Positions 1 through 10,980 of a stretch of 64,000 nucleotides of DNA are shown piece by piece. Both the position numbers and the translations under genes were made by a program. The DNA is from Epiperipatus broadwayi (taxonomy: Eukaryota > Onychophora > Udeonychophora > Euonychophora > Peripatidae): assembly GCA_028023455.1 (NCBI GenBank), contig JAQFVV010000205.1, forward strand, positions 310,001 through 374,000, read 5' to 3'. Below the pieces are notes generated by a model. The model worked only from the letters and a program-made list of their open reading frames with translations, did not search any database and was not told where the DNA came from. The stretch's first letter is position 1. Each line of letters opens with the position of its first letter.

Positions 1-290
1 TGATACATATATTCCTATGCCACAAAAATTAGGAGATATATTCATATCAATGCACCAAGATTTTATGCATAAGTTCCCATGCTTTATAAATTAGAAGAGA
101 TGTTCATAGTAATGCAGAAAATTTTTATGCATAAGTTTTCATGCCCCATATAAATTAGAATAAATTAGAAGAGACACTCATAGTAATGGAGCAAATTTTT
201 ATGCATAAGTTCCCATGCCTCATAAATTAAAAGAGACACCCATAGTAATGCACCAAATTCTTATGCATAAGTTCCCTGCCTCATCCTTTT
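1..290. repeat. Short tandem repeat, ~62-74 bp units
   Basis: Four to five imperfect copies of a unit containing TTATGCATAAGTTCCCATGC and a CATAGTAATGCA stretch. The shared motif recurs near 63, 125, 199 and 261, so the period is about 62 bp with one 74-bp unit. The array runs off the left edge of the window. No coding potential is visible. From 290 to 970 I see only AT-rich unique sequence. Confidence 0.8.
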
Positions 291-1525
291 ATATTAAGTA
301 TTGTTAACTTTAATGATTCATCTAAGTCTGTTTTGCTCTCCCCAGATTTTTAATGTTTGGAGGTAAGCAAAACATTTTTCAAATTTGAATCACTCAGGTA
401 TGACCTCATTTTATTTTTATCAATTTCATAATGAAAATAATGTTCACAAAGGACAAAAATGATAGAACTTACAAAGGATGAACATTATAAATGAAAGTTA
501 AAAACTATTCACTTTGGATTAGTCATATAAAAAATTATACAAGTATCAAACATTTGTTTATAGAAAGAATGTAAACAAAATTTTATTTAGTTTGACTAAC
601 TGAATTTGAATTTATATTTTTTCCCCTGAAGCCTAACAAAAATTATTTTTGATTACAGTATTACTTTACCAAGATCTAAGATTATTTTTCATTTTTATAA
701 TCACAGTTCCAATGAGTCAAAGACTTACTTTTTATTTTTATAATTATGGTTGTAGTGTTCCAAACTTGTCTCATAATATATATGTTTAACACATTGGCCA
801 TCTTTACCTTATTTTCATCTAATAAAACTTTTTAGTACATTAATTTTCTGTATTTTAATGTATATACCTGGCTCATCATGTTTGGTATATCATGAACTCC
901 ACACTAGCAAAATCAATAATAATGTACAGAAAATCTGCATCATTTTAATAGAGTGCAATTAACATTTGAACTAGAGTTCGAAATTCGATAATTTTTTTAC
1001 CGGCAATTACCGATTTCTAAAAAAAAATAAAAATTACCGATACCGAAATAACTATTACCAGTATTATCAGCTTTAAAAACAAAATGTCTGCCATAAAAAC
1101 AATTTTCTTTCAAACATTTTATTTTTTAGAAATAGGAAAATTAATTTTAAAGTCATTTTAATTTTGCGAAAAACAATTAAATTCTATTTCATCGCTGTTC
1201 TAAACTTATCTATTTAGTATTTATGTAGATTAGAATTGTCTAGGATTATATTCAAAGTTGAACATGTTTAAAATATTCTCAATATATAAATCCCAATTTT
1301 TTCCTGTCCAATATTTTCGAATATGTATTTGCTTTGCTAAATCGTCAAATTAAACTCCATTTAAAATTTGATGCGCGCATGTGTATAGAGCGTAGGTATG
1401 TAAATATTGCATCACTGTTACAAAGTTGTAAATGTATTTTGCTTTGAACATTTCTATAAAGTGCTATTATTTTCTTCATTTTAACAATTATTTTTTAACA
1501 TTATATGTCTCAAATAATATGAAAT

Positions 1526-2110
1526 GTGTGGCAAAACTTTAAAAGAAAAAACAAAGAAGAAGCTGAATGTTTAAAGTGCAGTAAAATTTTGAAAACTATC
1601 GGTGGATCGACTTCTGAAATGAGGTTCATGTAAGCAAGATTCATACCAGTGACTTTCAAGATTATGCTTTTTCTAGTAATAAACAAGCAATTTTAGTGGG
1701 GTTTTTGCTTAAAATGTCAGTTATTTCTGCTATTAATAAAATGGCTTGTAAAGATGGATTTAGTTTTAATCAAATCGCAACTTGTGAATTTCTTCTGCTC
1801 AAGATGAAATTCCAGATGTAGAATCTATAGATAAAGAAGGCGATTCAATGCTTCTAAGATACATCAAAGAGGTTTCAACAAAAGCTAAATTCAAATGCAT
1901 TATCGCTCATGGCTTTTCTTTAACTAATGAAATGAAGATTTTTGTGGTTACTGGGGAGTGATCTCAGCATCTAGAAAAACTATATTGAAGTTTAAGAACT
2001 ATCAAAGTGACCAGTGTTTAAACAGAAATAGCTTTTTCAAGTGTAACAGACTTGTTTCAAAGATAATGTTACACTTATCACCAAAAACCTTAGATAAATT
2101 TATTTATTAA
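1526..2110 (+). pseudogene. hAT transposase remnant (BED finger plus C-terminal dimerisation region)
   Basis: From 1526 the plus strand encodes V-W-Q-N-F followed by a C-x2-C pair (ECLKCSKIL) and GGSTSEM. This is the first half of a BED-type zinc finger: aromatic start, two cysteines, then the ST motif before the expected histidines. Further on, INKMACKDGFSFNQIA (about 1730-1785) resembles the segment after the finger in hAT transposases. The end (2020-2110) reads EIAFSS in one frame and then CNRLVSK...LSPKTLDKFIY in another, matching the hAT dimerisation region with one frameshift; the stop is at 2108-2110. At about 195 codons of space against 600 or more in active hAT transposases, the catalytic core is deleted. 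The family assignment rests on motif recognition by eye. Confidence 0.6.
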
Positions 2111-2428
2111 ACCATCAAACACCACATGATTACCATTCTTTATGCTTACACAATCTCTTTTTCACAGAGGAAAAACTCTCCATACACAGCACTGCTCAGT
2201 GCAAGTCAGAGTAATCAAGGGATGCAGGAAGGCTTATGCATAAAATCCCTATCTAGTGCCTACTCATCCAATATCCTCAGACTAATTTCCAGTTTGTGGC
2301 TTTTGATAGTGAGGAGTCTTGGATTTAAGAGCACTGCACCTAGATCTTAGGATCTTATACAACCTCTGTGAAAAACACATTGTATAAGCATAAAGAATGG
2401 TGATCATGTGATGCTTGATGGTTTAATA
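2105..2428 (-). mobile_element. Inverted-repeat element with decayed hammerhead, inside the hAT relic
   Basis: Terminal inverted repeats of about 66 bp (2105-2170 and 2363-2428) begin TATTAAACCATC and pair almost throughout. Between them, on the minus strand, lies the same sequence that carries a hammerhead at 2675-2714. Here the core is mutated (CTATCAA in place of CTGATGA), so this copy should not cleave. Its inner part (about 2200-2365) is also inverted relative to 2632-2765, making a second nested palindrome. The ACTCTCCATACA motif next to the left repeat recurs at 3.9, 25.6, 50.7 and 50.9 kb. Confidence 0.65.
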
Positions 2429-2631
2429 CCAATCCTGCCTAATAGGATTATTGTAACTGTGGTTATTAAAGAACCAAAGATATCAAAAAGTATAGATTCT
2501 AAACTGAGTTCAGATCTATATAACTATACAAATTTAACGAGCTTAGTTTGAAAATATTATTGTGTTTTTATTTTGGACTCAAAGCTTAATAGTTATCTAA
2601 AAAAGTAAACGGTGGCTGCTGGGGGGTTGCA

Positions 2632-2790
2632 TTAGATCCTAAGATCTAGGTGCAGTCCTCTTAAATTTAAAGCTCCTCACTGATGAAAGCCACAAGCTAG
2701 AAACTAGTTTGGGGATATTGGATGAGTAGGCACTCGATAGGGATTTTATGCACAAACCTTCATGCAACTGAGTGGCACTTGCCTCTGTGA
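2632..2790 (+). mobile_element. Second, oppositely oriented copy of the hammerhead element
   Basis: This segment is the reverse complement of about 2200-2365: the same GATCCTAAGATCTAGGTGCAG block, the same ribozyme region and the same GATAGGGATTTTATGC tail. It is about 270 bp downstream of its partner, so the two form an inverted pair. It retains an intact ribozyme core (2675-2714). Sequence between the pair (2429-2631) has no recognisable content. Confidence 0.6.
2675..2714 (+). ncRNA. Hammerhead ribozyme, type I
   Basis: CCTCA (stem I, 2675-2679), CTGATGA (2680-2686), a weak stem II (AGC/GCT), GAAA (2700-2703), CTAG as a four-base palindromic stem III (2704-2707), cleavage dinucleotide TT (2708-2709), then TGGGG (2710-2714). 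TGGGG pairs with CCTCA through five pairs including one G-U. All universally conserved core positions are present. The very short self-complementary stem III is typical of type I hammerheads in animal retroelements. Related but damaged copies occur at 2.3, 15.7, 21.5 and 50.8 kb. Confidence 0.7.
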
Positions 2791-3281
2791 AAAATAAATA
2801 GTTTATGCTTTTTAAAATCTTATTTCACTAAAAATTCATGTGAATAGGGTAAAAATGCTATTTTTTCCTATAATATTAAAAAACTTTATTTTTTTACAAA
2901 ATCATTTTTATTTTCTTATAAAAAGTTCATTTTTTTTGTTTAGTAAAAGAAATTTTTCTATACTTTTTTATTCAAGCATTGTTATCTATTAAATAAAACA
3001 TTTTTTATTTTTTATTAATATCCAAATTATAAATAAATGTATTGTCAGTAATTACCATTAATCACAATCTTTACTTCAGTTTAATGGTAATTATAATGTT
3101 GGGAACTTTCAAACCCTAGTTTGAATCCAGATTGGGCAAATATTTAAAAAATTTGCCTGATGAAGAACAGACTTACAACTTTTTTTTTCCAAATGGCCAA
3201 TTCATAACCAATCCAATGAAAATTCAAATCTCAGTTGATAAATGTATGTGTATGTATTAATATCTGGAAGGTAAAGATTCC

Positions 3282-3367
3282 AAAAGAATTGGGAATGCAG
3301 ATATGACTATCAATGGATTGAATTAAAAGAATTGGGAATGCAGATATGACTATCAATGGATTGAATT
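3282..3367. repeat. 43-bp tandem duplication
   Basis: Two adjacent copies of a 43-bp unit starting AAAAGAATTGGGAATGCAG (3282-3324, 3325-3367), apparently identical, so a recent local duplication. Confidence 0.9.
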
Positions 3368-3904
3368 AAAATAGTTTTACTACAATGTAACAAGGCTTTA
3401 CAATTACTGTTAGAAAGAGAAGTTCTCCAATTCTCTACATGTGTTTGCCCCATGATTTATATTTATTTTTAACATTATACGGAATAAAATAAACAAATAC
3501 TACTATATATTTTAAGATATTATAGAGTACTGTACTCATGGTTCAAATCAAACATAAAAGTTATTGATATTTCAGCCATATATATGACATCTGTACTAAA
3601 AACATGCTAGACCTAGCTACATAAAATTTTATCTCTTAATTAACCTGTTCAGGTTCCATTTCCTCTCTTCTTATTTGAAAAGGTCCTAGCAAAAACTTTT
3701 TCCATATTTGAAATTTTTGTTTTTACAATTAAATACTTTTTCTGTATCATATATTGATAATATTTAGATTATTACAAATGTAGGCTTTTAACTAATATAT
3801 ATTCTAAAACTTAATATTTGTACTTTATAAAATAAGAAAATAAATTTATTAAATGGAGTTCTTAATTATAACAATGTCACTTAGTATTAATCTATAAAAC
3901 ATCA

Positions 3905-3956
3905 CATGATTACTCTGGCATGCACTGAGTGGCATTACTGGTATGGAGAGTTTTGT
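3905..3956 (+). mobile_element. End fragment of the ACTCTCCATA repeat family
   Basis: CTGGCATGCACTGAGTGGCA followed by TATGGAGAGTTTTG matches the right end of the element at 50.7-50.95 kb and one arm of the hairpin at 25.6 kb. Nothing else of the element remains. From 3956 to 5050 I see AT-rich sequence with no gene. Confidence 0.5.
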
Positions 3957-5056
3957 CTCTGTAATCACTTAGCATTATTGGATATAATTCAAAAAGTTTG
4001 TAGAATAAAAAAATTATTTGAATTCCACTTTTGAAATTCAAAAGAGGTATAAGGTTTTTAAAATATATCTTAAAATTAAATATAAAATTTATTGTTACTA
4101 AAATTTTAAAAATAAATGATTTAATAATGTTGGTAAAAAGTCATTCTTGTTATCCAGTAGCTTTATTGCAGTAAACTATTTAGGACTTTTTTTTTTTTTT
4201 TTTAGAAATATATATTTTCTAATAAATAATTTAAAATAAGTATTATACAAAAATATTACATAAATATATGAAAACAAATTACTGAAAATTACAATTTTTC
4301 TCTTGGAATGTAATTATAATTTATTTACTTTTGGGCAAAATAATCCACCAATCAGAAAGTGTCTTTTCTACTGAGCTCAAAATGGCACAAGTCTAGGTTT
4401 TTCCTATGCAAATTATTTATTGTGATTTTAAATAGGTCTGTCTGATGCTAAGATCTTCATATTTTTAAAAAAATAATTTTAAAATGATTTCTGTGGCAAA
4501 ATAAAACTATGCACGGTACAGTCTTATGCTATAGATAGCTGTAAAATAATGAAATAATGCCCAAAAAGAACAAAAAAAATGTCATACCCTTGATTATAAT
4601 AGAATATGTTAAAATAAAATTCTTGTTTTTTGTTATCAGTGTACCCTCTCATTTCAAATTCACTGCCTAGTAATTATCCACCAGTCAAGAAAAATTAGAC
4701 CCCCCTCTTTCTCTGTTTTTCGATTGACAGCTGAATTCATGATACTCTCACATGAAGTAGGGCTTTTAGCCATTTTTAAAACCTTGTGCAAGAGGGAAGA
4801 ATCATTGCACTGTAAATATGTATTTTGAGGGACTTTTTAGTGATGTATTTCTTGTCTTGATTCTATTTTATTGCAACTATTCACCAATCAGAAAGCCAAA
4901 CCTCCCCCTTCTCCGTACACATGCATTTTGTGAACAACCATCACCACTTAGGCAAACTAGAAGTCTCAAAAAATAGAATATTGTCTAAAAGTTTGTTTAT
5001 AAATGAAGTGTCTGTAAAGACTTCGCTCAATACTTTTGTAAAAAAATTAAAAAGAC

Positions 5057-5690
5057 AATTGATTAGATACTCAGAGTTTATGTGAAATTTTTATACCCTT
5101 TAGTCTATCAATTTACATGTAATGGGTTATTACTTGCTTAACTTTTATAGTAATATTTTAAAAAAAATCAATTGATCAGATACTCACATTTGATAGACTG
5201 GAGAGAGATCCTGGCTTTTTACACCTTGAGTCTATCATTTTATATATTATGGGTCACTATAAATCTTTGCTCAATACTTTCATAGATAAAAGCAAAAATA
5301 TCAATTTGTTAGATACTAAGGAAGCTATGTGATATTTGGCAGGCTGAGTTTTGGCCCAGGCCATTACAGACTTTGAGTCTATTAGTTTACATGTGGTGGG
5401 TCATTACAGAACTTTTCACAATACTTTCATAATTATGATAAAACATCAATTTGTTAGATACTCAGGAGGTTATGTAATATTTGGCAGATAGAGTTTTGAT
5501 CCAGGCTTTTTGAGATATTGGGTCTATCAATTTATATGAGGTGAATCATTATAAATCTTTTCTAAATATTTTCATAATAATAATAATAAAAAAATCAATT
5601 TATTAGATTCTCAGAAAGTTATGTGACTTTGGCAGAGTGAGTTTTGATTCAAGCCTTTTCGATCTTAAATCTACCAGTTTACTACTGGAT
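5057..5690. repeat. Five-unit tandem repeat, ~112-149 bp units
   Basis: Units start at 5057, 5169, 5302, 5447 and 5596, each opening with CAATT(G/T)(A/G)TTAGATACTC-like sequence and continuing through TATGTGATATTTGGCAG and GAGTCTATCAATTTACATG-like blocks. The units are well diverged. Single related pieces appear at 14.53-14.64, 16.91-17.04 and 19.04-19.18 kb, so this is a dispersed repeat that expanded locally. Confidence 0.75.
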
Positions 5691-5869
5691 TAAACTTTAA
5701 GGACATTAATAATAGTATACGGAAGTAGGATACAATATTTGTTTATTTACTACATATGATTCTTGTGGTAGTCTTATTTTAATTAGATATTTTAACAATT
5801 AATCATGTAATTAATCCATACACAAAAAATATACTTGATATAATCCCAGCTTACACAGCGCTTTTCAAA

Positions 5870-6045
5870 CAGCAAACTCTTTTTACATTACTACAGTTAT
5901 GCCACCTAGTGTAAGCTTGAGTAATTAATAGATGGTAGATATTGAGGCTTATTGAATCACTATTTAGTACTGTTTTAGCCAAATCATAGACTAATTTTTA
6001 GCTTAAATTCTCTATAAATGAGTTTTAGATTTGGATCTCATGCAT
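5870..6045 (-). mobile_element. Degenerate member of the short hammerhead-element family
   Basis: The block GCCACCTAGTGTAAGCTTGA followed by GTAATTAATAGATGG recurs in similar form at 6.1, 21.35, 24.07, 25.22 and 25.83 kb. Read on the minus strand, the end near 5990-6025 still resembles the GCTA-GAAA-TTAGTCT half of a hammerhead of the 2675 type, with the core mutated. No open frame is present. Confidence 0.35.
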
Positions 6046-6224
6046 TTGATTTTTTTCACTTTAATCTAGCTCTAAACCTTCTTGTTGACAACAATAAGTA
6101 TAGAATAGCTAAAGAGCATTTAATAAGCAGTGCCATCTAGCATTTATTAATTAGCCAAGCTTTTAAAAAACTGGAGTAATATAGAATTTATATTATAGTA
6201 TACATATAATCATCTTCATTTTCA

Positions 6225-7345
6225 ACCCCTGCATGATGAGACAAACTTCATTATTTCATCCATCTATCTCACATGTGGTATTTTTTTTAGGTCTTTTACA
6301 ATCTTTTGGAACCCAGTATAAGATTTCAACTGACCATCTATTATTATCTCTATGTCCACCTCAACTCCACTTCAGTCTCTTAATTCTTTCAATAATATCG
6401 GTAATATATTTTTTTTCCCCTCACCCATATATTTCATTTTTAATCTCTTATTTTCATAACATACACCATACTTCATCAAATAGCCTGAAGTCTCTGTATT
6501 GCTCTTCTGTTAAGTATCCAAGTCCCAGATCGGTAAGTAAAAACTGATAAAACACACTTATTAAAAACATTCCTTTTCAAACAAATAAACACATTTCCTT
6601 TCAATATGTTATTTCTACTAAAACCACTCCAAGATTAATTCTATGATTAATTTTATCCATTACATTTCCATCAGTATTAATAATTTGATCAAGATACTTG
6701 TAATGTTAATTTTTTGTAATCCATTGAACATTACTTTAATCTATTTAGCATTTATCCTTACTCCATCTTGTTTTATCTTCATCTGATAACTCTTGCAACT
6801 TTTCCTGAAACTCTGAAATATTATTTGCAAAAACAATGACATTGGCTGCAAAATCTAGATGGCTTAAATAATCTCCATTATACTTTAATCCATTAGCTTC
6901 TTATTTTAATTCAGAAAATACTTCTTATAAAACTGCTGTCAAAAGTTTTGGAAATGTGGATTCACTCTATCACACACTCCTATCAATGTTAACCTTCCTA
7001 GTATCATTACGTAGTCTAATTGTTGCTGTTGTATTTTGATAAATATTCTTCAGAATATGACAATATCCTAGATCTCTACCTTGATGATCCAATGCTTTAA
7101 TCACTGAAAAAAATGCTTATAGAATCAAATGCCTTTTCTTAATCCACAAATACAAAACACAATGGTAACTCATATTCATTGATCCTTTCTGTAACTTCTC
7201 TCAATACTTGGATGTGATCCACTGTGCTAAAACCACTTTTATATCTAGCTTGTTTTTTTTGATTGATTAAAATCCAAAATTCTCTGTAGATGAGTTGTAA
7301 TTATCTTGATAAAATTTTTGTATATTGATAAAAGACTGGTAGGTC
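6225..7345 (-). pseudogene. RTE-like LINE reverse transcriptase remnant
   Basis: Minus-strand translation in shifting frames gives a LINE reverse transcriptase from about the middle of the RT domain to near the C-terminus. Recognisable in order are N-F-R-P-T-S-L-L-S with IITTHLQRILDFNQ (7250-7340), a STVDHIQVLREV block, a V-D-x-EKAFDSI block (RT motif A; near 7110-7200), an IKALDHQG...LKNIYQNTTATIRL block (near 7025-7095), and a FANNISEFQEKLQELSDE segment (near 6780-6840). The YADD-equivalent position is too damaged to read. Several stops and frameshifts make it non-functional. It is the longest LINE piece here; seven shorter pieces are 3' ends only, as expected for 5'-truncated LINE copies. 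Confidence 0.8.
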
Positions 7346-7494
7346 TAAAATTTCTATCTTTTTTTTTAATCAATAATATGTATATAGCAGAAATTAACTT
7401 GTTAAAAAGTAAACATACTTTTAAAATATTAATGTATTTGACTTTTTTACTTAATAGACACATAAGCATATTTTCTTTTAATATTAAAAATTAA

Positions 7495-7895
7495 ATATGC
7501 CTATGGGTTTTATTAATTCTTACTTATAGGTAATGAAATAGAAATTCAAAGACTTCAGACTACCCAATGAAGTAAAGAAAAATTCATGTTAGGAGTAACA
7601 AGAAGAGATGAAAAGATAGAGAGAAAGAACTGTTATTACTGATTGAAAGAATTACGCAACTGAAATAGAACTGGGCCGAAAATATTGCTAGAGGATAATA
7701 TACAAACAAGTGGTCTTAAATTGGATTCCAAGAGATTGTAAAAGATCTAGAAGGAAACCACATGGGAAATGTATTAATAAAATAAGGAAGTTTGCTGGTG
7801 AGATGTGAAGAAGAGAGTCTAAAAATGGGGAAAAATTGATTCAAACTTGCTGAAAGCTTCATCCTGCAGTGGATCGATAATCGTTAAAAATGAAT
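7495..7895 (+). pseudogene. RTE-like LINE 3'-end fragment
   Basis: Plus-strand remnant of the LINE C-terminus. After a short AT-rich lead it encodes broken pieces equivalent to QRLQTTQ, the IPRDCKRSRRKPHGKC-type segment, IRKFAG and a terminal FILQWIDNR near 7855-7885. The reading frame is interrupted repeatedly. It lies tail to tail with the RT remnant just upstream, so the two belong to different insertions. Confidence 0.7.
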
Positions 7896-7899
7896 AATT

Positions 7900-8380
7900 G
7901 ATGTTCGCAATTATAATTATTGGTTTTTCTTCGTTAAGTTTTTTTTTAAATTGTAATTTAACAAAAGAATTGCATCCTACCTGAACACCAAAAAAAATGA
8001 TGGTTAAAAAACTATTTTTAATTGAAACAATATTTTTAAAAATTGTGTTATAAGTAAGTAATGCATTTTACCTAACCAACCCGTCGTGAACATATAAAGA
8101 GAAGAGAAATAAAAATAAGAATTAGATTTTTACTACTGTAGACGTTGCTTTAAAATTTATCTAAAATAAATGTTTTTATATATATAATAATATCAAGTTT
8201 ATGATTTTAAAATGCTTATTTATTTCTATATTTCTTAAATCAATATTAATTTTATCATTTTTTTTTTATATTTGTAATTTTAATTAAAAATTAAATACCA
8301 ATATAGTTTTTTCGCTGCTCCCTAGAGGGCAGTCGCGTTAAAAGGTGTCAAAACGGCGATCATTTATTTTGCAGTCCATT
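7900..8380. other. AT-rich stretch without a gene
   Basis: Nothing recognisable apart from a GC-richer patch at 8310-8360 containing CCCTAGAGGGCAGTCGCG, directly before the hairpin at 8383. The patch may be the end of a small DNA element. Confidence 0.4.
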
Positions 8381-8382
8381 TA

Positions 8383-8454
8383 ATTAAAGGAAAGCAAAGA
8401 AAATGTAATTTATTTTTTCCAGAATAAATTACATTTTCTTTGCTTTCCTTTAAT
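8383..8454. repeat. Perfect 32-bp-arm hairpin
   Basis: Arms 8383-8414 and 8423-8454 are perfect inverted complements (left arm starts ATTAAAGGAAAGCAAAG) around an 8-base loop. An unmutated palindrome of this length is either recent or selected. It may be the core of a small inverted-repeat transposable element whose outer ends lie in the ACGCG-containing sequence on each side. Confidence 0.9.
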
Positions 8455-8689
8455 ATTTTGCTTTTTTCTAACGCGCGTTTTTTGATTTCCTTTTTTTAAT
8501 TAATATTATCGCAACTAGTCAAAAAAGATCTCGCTTCTTCCCAAATGATTTGTTTTAAAGGAAAAAAAATATTTTAAAATTAACATGAATTTTTTTTCTA
8601 CAGTACAGACTTTTTCATACCTGCACTTCTATATGTAATATATAGGAGTAAGAAAGTTTATTTAGTTGTTATTTCCTTTTAATACCTTA

Positions 8690-9135
8690 ATGTTAAAAGG
8701 AAATATGTCTATATATTTAAAAAAGGTAAAGGGTTTTACCAGTTCTTACTTATGGATCTGAGACTTGGACACTTAATAGAAAAGCAATACAGAGACTTCA
8801 GGCTAATGTAGTAAGGTGTATGTTAGGAGTAACAAGAGATCAAAAATGAAATACATGAGTGAGAGAACAAACCATTGTTACTGATATTATTGAAAAAATT
8901 AAGAGACTGGAGTTAGGATGGAAATATTCCTAGAAGAGACGATAATAGATAAACAATTCAAATCTTAAACCAGATTCCAAGAGATTGTAAAAGACCTAGA
9001 AAGTGATCACATGTGAGATAGATGGATGCAATAAGGAAGTGTGCTGAGATGATGTGGAGAAGAGAGGCTACACATTGGAGAAGATGGATTGAACTTGGAG
9101 AGACCTTCATCCTATTATGGATTGATAATGGTAGA
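8690..9135 (+). pseudogene. RTE-like LINE 3'-end fragment
   Basis: The plus strand gives a readable LINE C-terminus: LTYGSETWTLNRKAIQRLQA (8745-8805), VVRCMLGVTR, VREQTIVTDIIEKI, a K-R-L-E-L-G-W segment, IPRDCKRPRK (about 8975-9003), IRKCAEMMWRREATHWRRW (9030-9085) and FILLWIDNG at the end (about 9105-9130). A frameshift and stops interrupt it near 8850 and 8940. This is the clearest copy of the family's 3' end. It runs in the same direction as the fragment at 7.5 kb. Confidence 0.8.
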
Positions 9136-9139
9136 AAAT

Positions 9140-9960
9140 AATGATGAAATATAACATAGAATATTTTATTTTATTTTTTGTCAATGTAGCCCTCATTTCT
9201 ACTTCACCATTTTGTATTCATCTACCTGAGCAGAAAGGCAGACCATCCTTTTTTATTGTCCATGCATTTTATGAATACCCTTTGCTCTACATATGACTAA
9301 TAAGTATTAAACACTTACTTTTTCATGTGCATGTTGGTAGCATGTTATATCTTTCATTACACAACTTTTACAATAAGGTAGGAATTGGTTTGACATTTGG
9401 GGAAGGTGAACACTATATAAATATTGTACACCCACAGCTGAGTTTATAGGTGTTGCTTTTATGCAAATATTTTTCTTTATTATATATACTAAATATCAAA
9501 AGTCATGTATATAGAATGTTAACAATAAGTGTAAAACTAAAATATATTATAATTTCTTTAATTTTAAAATAATATTATGATTTTAAATAAAGGAAACATT
9601 GCTATAGCAACCAGTTGCAAAGGATGAAGGGGAGGGGAGTAAAAACAAAATCATATGCATTCCAAGAAATGGTGAGAAAAATTGTAGTTACTTTGTCATC
9701 ATGTCTGTTGCTGTATAGAAATCAATAAAATTTTGTAAAAAATTTTTAAGTTAACAGCATGCATTTTATAGAGCAGAGAATTCTCCAGGATGCTTTCCCT
9801 GATTGTTCCAGTATTGTAGCTGAATATGGAGTTGTAGGCAAAGAAATGCCTTAAAAATTAATCTTGATTCTATTGATCTATTCATCACTATTCAATGCTG
9901 AAGAAATATTTGACATTTACTTATTACAAAAGGAAAACTAGACATTTAAAGTAATTATTC
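9140..9960. other. AT-rich stretch without a gene
   Basis: No open frame or RNA gene recognised. A G-rich patch (GGATGAAGGGGAGGGGAG) lies near 9626-9643. Confidence 0.4.
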
Positions 9961-9963
9961 CAT

Positions 9964-9975
9964 AGAAATGTACTT
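9964..9975. repeat. Left target-site duplication of the 471-bp element
   Basis: AGAAATGTACTT, matched with one difference at 11557-11568 on the other side of the insertion. Confidence 0.7.
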
Positions 9976-10123
9976 AACTGAAACATAGGCTTATTTATAC
10001 CTGTGTCTATATATATGTAATATTAGGGTATGAGCACAGACTTTCACACGACCCACCACTCTCCACTCCATCTAATAACAGTGATACACTTAAACATACA
10101 TATGTTGAAAAGATAAATAATCA

Positions 10124-10165
10124 CCAATATATATATTTCATGCTAAACCAGCAATCATCAGTTGG
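10124..10165 (-). ncRNA. Hammerhead ribozyme A, type I
   Basis: On the minus strand: CCAA, CTGATGA, stem II TGCT/AGCA with a five-base loop, GAAA, a six-base stem III region TATATA, cleavage dinucleotide TA, then TTGG. CCAA pairs with TTGG. An outer stem I pairs ATAATC with GATTAT across a 4-base/1-base internal loop, so total stem I is 10 bp. All core positions are intact. Cleavage would fall just before the TTGG. Confidence 0.85.
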
Positions 10166-10594
10166 TCCAGATTATCATCTCTGCACATATATACTATAAG
10201 TGCTCAGATATATATTAAGATAGACAATCCTCATACTTTAATGGACAGGCTTCAATCTACTCCACACTCCAACTCTTCAACCGTCCATCCAATTGAAAAT
10301 CTGATGATGGAATGCTCAAAGGCCACCCTGAGGCTGAGATTATTGTCACACCCATGTTGACCTAAGGTCAATCTGAACCCCACATGTACAGGACATAATC
10401 CATTAAATACATATGCAAGGATGGGCAGACATCTCTATAATGTAATAACTGAAACATAGGCTTATTTATACCTGTGTCTATATATATGTAATATTAGGGT
10501 ATGAGCACAGACTTTCACACGACCCACCACTCTCCACTCCATCTAATAACACTGATATACTTAAACATACATATGTTGAAAAGATAAATAATCA

Positions 10595-10636
10595 CCAATA
10601 TACGTATTTCATGCTAAACCAACAATCATCAGTTGG
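10595..10636 (-). ncRNA. Hammerhead ribozyme B, type I
   Basis: Same architecture as copy A, 471 bp away. Stem III is TACGTA, a perfect six-base palindrome. Stem II has one C-to-T change giving TGTT against AGCA, still pairable through G-U. The core and both parts of stem I are intact. With copy A it brackets a unit-length RNA of 471 nt. Confidence 0.83.
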
Positions 10637-10938
10637 TCCAGATTATCATCTCTGCACATATATATTATAAGTGCTCAGATATATATTAAGATAGACAATC
10701 CTCATACTTTAATGGACAGGCTTCAATCTACTCCACACTCCAACTCTTCAACCGTCCATCCAATTGAAAATCTGATGATGGAATGCTCAAAGGCCACCCT
10801 GAGGCTGAGATTATTGTCACACCCATGTTGACCTAAGGTCAATCTGAACCCCACAGGTACAGGACATAATCCATTAAATACATATATACTTATAGTATAT
10901 ATACTTATAGTATATATGTGCAGAGATGATAATCTGGA

Positions 10939-10980
10939 CCAACTGATGATTGCTGGTTTAGCATGAAATACGTATATGGG
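10939..10980 (+). ncRNA. Hammerhead ribozyme C, type I, stem I damaged
   Basis: Plus strand: CCAA (10939-10942), CTGATGA, stem II TGCT/AGCA, GAAA (10965-10968), TACGTA, TA, then TGGG instead of TTGG. The change breaks one of the four inner stem I pairs. The outer stem I (ATAATC/GATTAT) is intact, so activity may be reduced rather than lost. Confidence 0.75.

Larger units (their letters stand above)
972..3118 (+). mobile_element. Decayed hAT-family DNA transposon with ends and target duplication
   Basis: The left end reads TAGAGTTCGAAA and the right end, inverted, reads TAGGGTTTGAAA. These are imperfect terminal inverted repeats of the hAT type (YARNG start). They are flanked by related 8-mers, ATTTGAAC (964-971) and GTTTGAAT (3119-3126), six of eight matching, as expected for an aged hAT target duplication. 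Subterminal ACCG/TTACC motifs occur near both ends. Inside are remnants of a BED zinc finger and of the hAT C-terminal dimerisation region on the plus strand. A ribozyme-bearing inverted-repeat element (2105-2790) is inserted in the 3' part. The element is dead: the transposase is short, frameshifted and lacks a recognisable catalytic core. Confidence 0.65.

Noticed and set aside
3160-3205. CTGATGA box as a possible hammerhead
   Set aside because: No GAAA box or stem II at a suitable distance and no pairing stem I.
6233-6547. 104-codon plus-strand open frame
   Set aside because: It is antisense to the LINE RT remnant at 6225-7345, which has recognisable motifs on the minus strand.
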